Of a DNA stretch of 6,867 nucleotides, positions 1-4,523 are shown piece after piece. Position 1 is the stretch's first letter, and each line of letters opens with the position of its first letter. The position numbers and the translations under genes were made by a program. The stretch comes from Bifidobacterium breve (GTDB taxonomy: Bacteria; Bacteroidota; Bacteroidia; Cytophagales; UBA9547): positions 1 to 6,867 of the forward strand of contig CALPQG020000142.1 in NCBI GenBank assembly GCA_943325655.2, written 5' to 3'. The notes beneath the pieces were generated by a model. The model was not told where the DNA came from and searched no databases. It saw only the letters and a program-made list of their open reading frames with translations.

Positions 1-72
1 AATCTTTTTGTGTTTTTTTAATGAAATATGGGTCAAAATGTATTAGACTATTTAATATATGTGTTTGGTCTT

Positions 73-107
73 AAAAAATTAGTATTTAGGGCTTGCTGAA
101 AAACCCT
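73..107 (-). terminator. Weak candidate terminator downstream of the sulfotransferase gene
   Basis: Bases 88-94 (AGGGCTT) and 101-107 (AAACCCT) can pair around a 6-base loop. In minus-strand RNA this gives a 7-bp stem that includes one G-U wobble (positions 92/103). A run of six U follows at 78-73, but only after a 9-base gap, so it is not a classical intrinsic terminator. It lies 51 bases past the stop codon of the minus-strand sulfotransferase gene. I see no gene in the rest of bases 1-157, only AT-rich sequence and one 17-codon open frame from 21 with no support. The same bases also resemble an insertion-sequence end, discussed under findings. Confidence 0.3.
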
Positions 108-157
108 CTTCCCCATTAATCTTTACTATTGAATTCTAAAGGGATAGCTTAATACTC

Positions 158-916
158 CTAATCTTCAAAGTAAACTTCAAATTCAGATTTCAAAAAAGAC
201 GTTTTGAGCTCCTCATAATTCACTATCAATTCACGCATATTTTCTGGATTTTGGCGGACTAAAAGTGATACGGGAATTTGCGGTTCAACACCTAAAAAAA
301 GCGCCACGCCTTCCATTACTGAAATTGGATCTGACACCAGGGTTTCATAAGTGATGTCATAAACAGGCACATGGTATTGCGCTAATATTTTATCGGTTTC
401 TAATTCAACATTTTTATACTGGGCAAAGGCAAACAAACATTCTTCTTTGGTCAAATAAATTTGTTTGTTCAACAAGTCCATCGCCACATTTCCTGTACTT
501 GACCATTCATTTGTTTTCTCCGCTATACAAAGTGATACGTAAGTTCTTAAATAATTGAGACGGTGAATCTTGATTACTTTAATTTTGTGGTCAGCAATCA
601 GCTGAATCAGGACCTTTTTCTTTTCAATATCCAACACATATTCATAAAAATATTTAAAACCCACCACTTTAATAAACCTGGAATAGGCCTTAAACAAAGC
701 CTTCCCATCATTTGAATGCGCCAATGGTTCGTTCAAAGACAATACAGCATCGTGAGAATTCAAATAAGTATGCAACAAAGAGGTACCTGTTCGCGGATGA
801 CCAATGATCAAAAAAGTGTTGTAATTGTTGTACCTAAAAAAAGGCAATCGGTTGAAAAATTGCTTTAGCCTTGCACCAAATAAAACATTTAAATAGGTAA
901 AACTGAATATCTTCAT
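158..916 (-). CDS. Sulfotransferase family protein (PAPS-dependent, NodH/LPS-sulfotransferase-like)
   Basis: Predicted 252-residue sulfotransferase. The family transfers a sulfuryl group from PAPS to a hydroxyl or amino group, in bacteria often on a glycan or lipid, in the cytoplasm. The 5'-phosphosulfate-binding loop is at residues 38-49 (IIGHPRTGTSLL), with Arg42 where many family members have Lys. The 3'-phosphate-binding region is at about 114-131, with Arg119 and Ser128 in a RLNYLRTYVS pattern as in NodH-like enzymes. The segment at about 189-210 (YETLVSDP ... FLGV) is the usual C-terminal family signature. There is no signal peptide; the N-terminus is basic and aromatic. The length is near the family's usual 250-300 residues. 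The ATG at 914-916 is the likely start because an in-frame TAA lies four codons upstream; no Shine-Dalgarno is evident. It is transcribed away from a flippase gene, so a surface-polysaccharide acceptor is a reasonable inference. The actual acceptor is unknown. Confidence 0.85.
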   Translation of the reverse strand: MKIFSFTYLNVLFGARLKQFFNRLPFFRYNNYNTFLIIGHPRTGTSLLHTYLNSHDAVLSLNEPLAHSNDGKALFKAYSRFIKVVGFKYFYEYVLDIEKKKVLIQLIADHKIKVIKIHRLNYLRTYVSLCIAEKTNEWSSTGNVAMDLLNKQIYLTKEECLFAFAQYKNVELETDKILAQYHVPVYDITYETLVSDPISVMEGVALFLGVEPQIPVSLLVRQNPENMRELIVNYEELKTSFLKSEFEVYFED

Positions 917-1145
917 GGGAGCAAATTAGTGATTTTGAAGCAAAGAGAAAAGGTATCCAAATGAGTATTTCAAAAAAACTACCAAAAACTATTCCTCAAT
1001 GCTCAAAACAAAGTATATTCACCTTTACATTGACTTTATGATATTAAGGTTCACATTTTATAATAAGTAAAATATGAGCCGTTTGTTGTGTAAGTTTTAA
1101 TTGTATTCTAACTAAAACAGTAAAGCAAAGACTTATTCCTTTTAC
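917..1145. promoter_or_regulatory. Divergent intergenic region between sulfotransferase and flippase genes
   Basis: This 229-base AT-rich gap separates two divergently transcribed genes, so it should hold both promoters. I found no convincing Bacteroidota promoter (TTTG about 19 bases before TAnnTTTG) on either strand. The nearest plus-strand match is TAAGTTTT at 1091-1098, which lacks a well-placed upstream TTTG. TTGACT at 1030-1035 and TATAAT at 1059-1064 are 23 bases apart, too far for a standard sigma-70 pair. There is no Shine-Dalgarno before either start codon. No RNA gene or strong hairpin was seen. Confidence 0.5.
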
Positions 1146-2342
1146 ATGTTTAAAAAAATTTCTATCACCTTCATTTCAAAAGCAATCAATGCAGTCTTAG
1201 GGTTTGCAAACACCATATTGCTCACCCAAAATGTAGGAATGGAAGGGAAAGGAATTGCCACCATTTTTATGTCCAACTTGGCCTTGTGTTTATTGTTTTG
1301 CCACATTTTGGGTGGAAGTTCCATCATTTATTTAACCGCAAAAATCAACGCCTTCAAACTCTTGATAGCCTGTTATATCTGGGAACCCATGATGGCATTT
1401 TTGATGGCATGGCTACTCTATCTTTCAGGAATTTGTCCAGCAGCTTATTGGGTTGAGCTCGGCATTATAAGCAGCTTGTATGGCTTGTTTACCACACATT
1501 TACTGGTTTTACTGGGCAAAGAAAAAACGAGTATGTACAATATACTCATGCCATTACCCATACTTTTTCAAGTCATCACCAGTATCATTCTTTTTTATTT
1601 TTGTGTATTGAAAGACATCCATGTATATATCCAAAGTTTGTATATTGTGTTCGGTTTGAGCTATTTCATATCTTTAATGGTATTGCTTTCCAAACTCCAA
1701 AACTTCGAATTGCCTGACCTGATTAGCCTGAAAAAATTGTGGTTTTATGGCAGCAAAGCTCAGCTTTCAAACATACTACAGTTTTTCAATAACCGCATTG
1801 CCTTTTATATTTTAGGCTATTACTTTGTGAAATCAGAAGTTGGCATTTATTCTGTGGCTGTAGCCTTAATTGAGGTAATCTGTTTGATAGGATCAAGTAT
1901 TTCATTGATGATGTACTCCAAAATTGCCAATACAAAATCTACCCTTCAGGCCATAGCAACCACCAAACCGTATATTAAAATCAGTTTCGGACTGACCTTG
2001 ATTGCCTTGATTTGTTTGGCACTCATTCCTTCGGAAGTGTACAATATGGTTTTTGGAAATGGTTTTGGGAAAGCAAAAATGGCTGTATTGTACTTGATTC
2101 CGGGAGCGTTGATGATGAGCGTCTATTTTGTAACAAGCTGTTATTTCAGTGGCAAAGGACAATACCAATTTAACAATTACGCCAGCCTGTTGGGATTTGT
2201 AATCATGTCTTTAGGAGGCTTTTGGTTTATCCCTTCGGGGAATATTTTAGCGGCGGCAACCATTACTTCTATAGCTTTTACAGCAATTGCCAGTTTCAGT
2301 TTGTACCTGTTTAACAGACAGGTAAACAAGGCTACTTTTTAA
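1146..2342 (+). CDS. Polysaccharide flippase-like membrane protein (Wzx/MOP superfamily)
   Basis: Predicted 398-residue integral membrane protein of the MOP/Wzx (PST) exporter group, which moves lipid-linked glycan units across the inner membrane. About twelve hydrophobic segments can be read, roughly at residues 8-27, 36-56, 72-95, 101-122, 134-155, 164-182, 207-227, 233-256, 277-295, 312-334, 343-363 and 367-388. Family-like landmarks are GMEGKGIATI at 31-40 after the first helix, NNRIAFYILGYYF followed by EVGIYSVA (about 215-238) at the start of the second half, and a GNGFGKA loop at about 304-310. At 398 residues it is shorter than many Wzx proteins, which run about 420-500, but the helix count looks complete. 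The ATG at 1146 is supported by an in-frame TAA at 1113-1115 with no other ATG between. No glycosyltransferase or polymerase is adjacent, so the glycan moved is unknown. Its last 11 bases overlap the end of the convergent fkbM-family gene. Confidence 0.8.
   Translation: MFKKISITFISKAINAVLGFANTILLTQNVGMEGKGIATIFMSNLALCLLFCHILGGSSIIYLTAKINAFKLLIACYIWEPMMAFLMAWLLYLSGICPAAYWVELGIISSLYGLFTTHLLVLLGKEKTSMYNILMPLPILFQVITSIILFYFCVLKDIHVYIQSLYIVFGLSYFISLMVLLSKLQNFELPDLISLKKLWFYGSKAQLSNILQFFNNRIAFYILGYYFVKSEVGIYSVAVALIEVICLIGSSISLMMYSKIANTKSTLQAIATTKPYIKISFGLTLIALICLALIPSEVYNMVFGNGFGKAKMAVLYLIPGALMMSVYFVTSCYFSGKGQYQFNNYASLLGFVIMSLGGFWFIPSGNILAAATITSIAFTAIASFSLYLFNRQVNKATF
2304..2324. repeat. Perfect 7-bp inverted repeat at the end of the flippase gene
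   Basis: TACCTGT (2304-2310) and ACAGGTA (2318-2324) are exact reverse complements around a 7-base loop. The repeat sits inside the last codons of the flippase gene and just beyond the stop of the convergent methyltransferase gene. On the plus strand a run of five T (2336-2340) follows after 11 bases. On the minus strand no T-tract follows. There is no noncoding space between the two convergent genes, so this hairpin could slow or end transcription there, but it does not fit a standard terminator and may be chance. Confidence 0.35.
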
Positions 2343-3150
2343 AATGCATCACTATATTTTCTCCACCATTAAAACCAATCTCCCTAGCCAATATTTCACA
2401 TTCAAACTTATTTGCCAAGAAATAGCTTAAAAACAAATCATAAGCGACTTGGTCATTGTTTAAGTGATGGTATTCGAGTATACATTGGTCAATATTTCCT
2501 AAAACGTGGTGTTCATAAAGCTCTTTGATGACCGAATTTTCAGCGCCTTCAATATCCATTTTTACAACATCAACTTTACGACTTCCAATCAAATCAGACA
2601 AACGTTTGGCGTCCACTTGGCTCAAAATCCCCGGCACATAATTGGAATTGACTGATCCATTCAGGCTTCCCTTTTGAGCAGGAATATAAAAATCTATCTT
2701 TCCTTCTACTTCAGACAAAGCACATGCAAACAAAGTCACCCCAGTAATTTGATTGGCAAAGATATTTTTTTGCAATAAAGTAAATGCTGTTGGGTTTGGC
2801 TCAATGGCCCAAATTTCCGCATTTGGAAACAAGCGCTTGAAATACAAAATACTCATCCCGATATTGGCACCACCATCGATAATAAAAGGTTGATCATTCT
2901 TCGTATTAAATTGATATACCTGTTTTAAAAATATATCCCTGTACAAGGCAATTAAAGTCGAATAATTGTAAGCAAAAATTTCAAAACCATCGAGTTGTAC
3001 CCGCACTTCTGAAACCGTACGCGTAGCACTTTTCGATTTGGCATACAACGTTACTAAGTTTTTAAAGATCATTATTCTCTTAAAAACCGAAAAAGTTTTA
3101 TAGCCGAATGCTTCTTTAAAAAGCTGAAATAGGGTACGCAGTACAGCCAT
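2332..3150 (-). CDS. FkbM family SAM-dependent methyltransferase
   Basis: Predicted 272-residue methyltransferase of the FkbM group, class I Rossmann-fold enzymes that use S-adenosylmethionine and usually O-methylate sugars or natural products. The SAM-binding motif I is at residues 89-104 (FIIDGGANIGMSILYF). The acidic residue ending strand 2 is Glu117 in AIEPNP. The conserved VKMDIEGAE segment is at 196-204, followed by ILEYHHL at 224-230. The first 80 residues or so are basic and less conserved; there is no signal peptide. The length matches the family's usual 230-300. The ATG at 3148-3150 follows the stop of cinA by a single base (TAA-T-ATG), so translation is probably coupled to cinA and the gene probably has no promoter of its own. 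Its 3' end overlaps the convergent flippase gene by 11 bases. Nearby flippase and sulfotransferase genes make a surface-glycan substrate plausible, but the substrate cannot be read from sequence. Confidence 0.88.
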   Translation of the reverse strand: MAVLRTLFQLFKEAFGYKTFSVFKRIMIFKNLVTLYAKSKSATRTVSEVRVQLDGFEIFAYNYSTLIALYRDIFLKQVYQFNTKNDQPFIIDGGANIGMSILYFKRLFPNAEIWAIEPNPTAFTLLQKNIFANQITGVTLFACALSEVEGKIDFYIPAQKGSLNGSVNSNYVPGILSQVDAKRLSDLIGSRKVDVVKMDIEGAENSVIKELYEHHVLGNIDQCILEYHHLNNDQVAYDLFLSYFLANKFECEILAREIGFNGGENIVMHFKK

Positions 3151-3151
3151 A

Positions 3152-4402
3152 TTAATTATTTGACAACAATCTTTTTCTTACCAAGTTCAGTGCAGCAATG
3201 GCTGATATTTGGATATTGTTTTCTCTGTGATTTCCCAAGTTGAGTTTGTGTGTAATGGTACCAAATTGATCACTTAAGGCAAGCCAAACTGTTCCCACAG
3301 GTTTATCAATTGTTCCACCATCGGGTCCGGCAATACCTGAAACTGATAGAGCTATACTTACATTCAAATGCCTTCTTAATCCTTCGGCCATTTCAATCAC
3401 CACTTCTTCACTTACAGCGCCATGCTTTTCAAGTGTTTGAGGCAAAACTCCCAAGGCATTCATTTTAACTTCATTGCTATAGGCAATAACACTTCCCTGA
3501 TAATACTCAGAACTGCCCGCATTCGAAGTGATTAAATGGGAAATATACCCACCGGTACAACTTTCTGCCGTACCAATGCTGAGCTGTTTTTCTTTTAATA
3601 ATTTGCCGACCACCAAGGCCAAAGTATCATTGCCATAGCCAAATACATAGTTTGAAATCAATGGCATCACTTTCTCCAAGGCCGCATTCACCGCTGTTTC
3701 TACCAAACTTAAATCTGCACCGTAACCCGTAAGTCTTAACCTTAAAGTTCCTACGGAAGGCAAATAAGCCAACTTAATAGTAGCAGGCAAAGCATCTTCC
3801 CATTCAGCAATAAGGTCGGCCAAAAACGATTCGGCTATTCCCACCAATAACACCATTTTATGAAAAATAACAGGCGTTTTAAATTGCGATTTTAAGCGGG
3901 GTAAAATACCATTTTTCATCATGGTTTTCATCTCAAAAGGAACACCAGGCATAGAGATCAATACTTTTCCTTCGGCAGTGTTGAACCACATTCCCGGAGC
4001 GGTGCCGCATTCATTGCTGATGGCAGCTGCATTGGAAGGCAAATATGCTTGTCCTTTGTTGATGTCTGTCAACTGTTTATTTCTAGATTCAAAAAAGACA
4101 GTGAGTTGTGCCAATACCTCTTCATGTAAAACATAGTCTACGTGGAAGAATTTGGCTATTGTTTTTTTGGTGATGTCATCTTTGGTCGGACCTAATCCGC
4201 CAGTCATTAAAACAATATCTGCACGGCTTAATGCTTCGGCTATTCCCAACAGGATTTGATCTTCCTGATCACCCAAAGCAGTTTTTCTTGTGATTTTAAT
4301 ACCTAAGGCATTCAATTCTGCACTGATCCACTGAGAATTGGTATCCGTGATTTGCCCAAAAAGTATTTCGTCTCCAATTGTTAAAACTTCTGCTGATACC
4401 AT
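3152..4402 (-). CDS. cinA: CinA family protein: nucleotide-processing domain plus nicotinamide-nucleotide amidase domain
   Basis: Full-length 416-residue CinA, the two-enzyme cytoplasmic protein named for competence/damage inducibility. Residues about 4-170 form the MoaB/MogA-like COG1058 domain, associated with ADP-ribose or related nucleotide pyrophosphatase activity; landmarks are TIGDEILFGQITDTN at 8-22, MTGGLGPTKDDITK at 66-79 and MPGVPFEM at 151-158. A linking KH-like region covers about 180-250. Residues about 255-412 form the PncC-type amidase domain, which deamidates NMN to nicotinate mononucleotide in the pyridine-nucleotide cycle. It contains TAESCTGG (278-285, predicted nucleophile Ser281), AYSNEVK (307-313, Tyr308 and Lys313 as candidate active-site partners) and GIAGPDGGTIDKPVGTVW (356-373). 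Length and domain order are normal and no key motif is missing. The start ATG is at 4400-4402 without a Shine-Dalgarno. It is the first gene of an apparent two-gene unit with the FkbM methyltransferase. Despite the name, nothing here shows a competence role. Confidence 0.95.
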   Translation of the reverse strand: MVSAEVLTIGDEILFGQITDTNSQWISAELNALGIKITRKTALGDQEDQILLGIAEALSRADIVLMTGGLGPTKDDITKKTIAKFFHVDYVLHEEVLAQLTVFFESRNKQLTDINKGQAYLPSNAAAISNECGTAPGMWFNTAEGKVLISMPGVPFEMKTMMKNGILPRLKSQFKTPVIFHKMVLLVGIAESFLADLIAEWEDALPATIKLAYLPSVGTLRLRLTGYGADLSLVETAVNAALEKVMPLISNYVFGYGNDTLALVVGKLLKEKQLSIGTAESCTGGYISHLITSNAGSSEYYQGSVIAYSNEVKMNALGVLPQTLEKHGAVSEEVVIEMAEGLRRHLNVSIALSVSGIAGPDGGTIDKPVGTVWLALSDQFGTITHKLNLGNHRENNIQISAIAALNLVRKRLLSNN

Positions 4403-4426
4403 AATTCAAGAAATAAATGTTTGTCC

Positions 4427-4453
4427 TAAAACTACACAAAATTGTGTTGGCAA
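4427..4453 (-). promoter_or_regulatory. Possible Bacteroidota-type promoter for the cinA-fkbM unit
   Basis: On the minus strand TTG (4453-4451) is followed after 16 bases by TAGTTTTA (4434-4427). The second element matches the Bacteroidota TAnnTTTG consensus except for its last base. The spacing is at or slightly below the short end of the usual range. Transcription would start about 18-20 bases before the cinA ATG. An imperfect match in AT-rich sequence, so this is tentative. Confidence 0.25.
4434..4447. repeat. Short inverted repeat upstream of cinA
   Basis: ACACAA (4434-4439) and TTGTGT (4442-4447) are exact reverse complements separated by AA. The repeat is 32-45 bases upstream of the cinA start codon and falls mostly in the spacer of the candidate promoter, where a dimeric repressor could bind. 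Only one copy is visible in the window and no regulator gene is nearby, so an operator role is a guess. Confidence 0.25.
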
Positions 4454-4461
4454 TAGTAAAC

Positions 4462-4500
4462 AAAAAAGGATTCAAAGAAAATTAATTCTTCGAATCCTTT
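4462..4500 (-). terminator. Strong intrinsic terminator of the secreted protease gene
   Basis: Bases 4465-4479 and 4486-4500 pair to form a 15-bp stem closed by a 6-base loop (4480-4485). On the minus strand the stem is followed directly by a run of six T (4467-4462; the last three also pair at the stem base). The single non-Watson-Crick position (4474/4491) is a G-U wobble in minus-strand RNA but an A-C mismatch in plus-strand RNA, which fixes the orientation. The stem begins 23 bases after the protease stop codon. It should insulate cinA from read-through. Confidence 0.88.
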
Positions 4501-4523
4501 ACAAGAGTGGGAAATATTTTGAT

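Noticed and set aside
1..21. End of a plus-strand gene (open frame 1-18, TAA at 19-21)
   Set aside because: Six codons of Phe/Leu/Val-rich sequence are too few to support a coding call, though a gene ending here cannot be excluded.
121..141. CTTTA / TAAAG hairpin downstream of the sulfotransferase
   Set aside because: Only five mostly A-T pairs with an 11-base loop and no T-tract; too weak to call.
1030..1064. TTGACT and TATAAT as a sigma-70 promoter for the flippase
   Set aside because: The elements are 23 bases apart, well beyond the usual 16-18, and Bacteroidota use a different consensus.
1094..1118. Inverted repeat GTTTTA / TAAAAC upstream of the flippase
   Set aside because: Six base pairs, mostly A-T, over a 13-base loop is expected by chance in AT-rich sequence.
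1142..1327. 61-codon open frame on the minus strand
   Set aside because: It lies almost wholly antisense to the flippase start, has no recognisable motif, and the flippase frame shows clear family features.
1902..2168. 88-codon open frame on the minus strand
   Set aside because: It is antisense inside the flippase gene, with low-plausibility composition (rich in Cys, His, Gln and Asn) and no domain signal.
3921..4136. 71-codon open frame on the plus strand
   Set aside because: It is antisense within the well-supported COG1058 domain of cinA.
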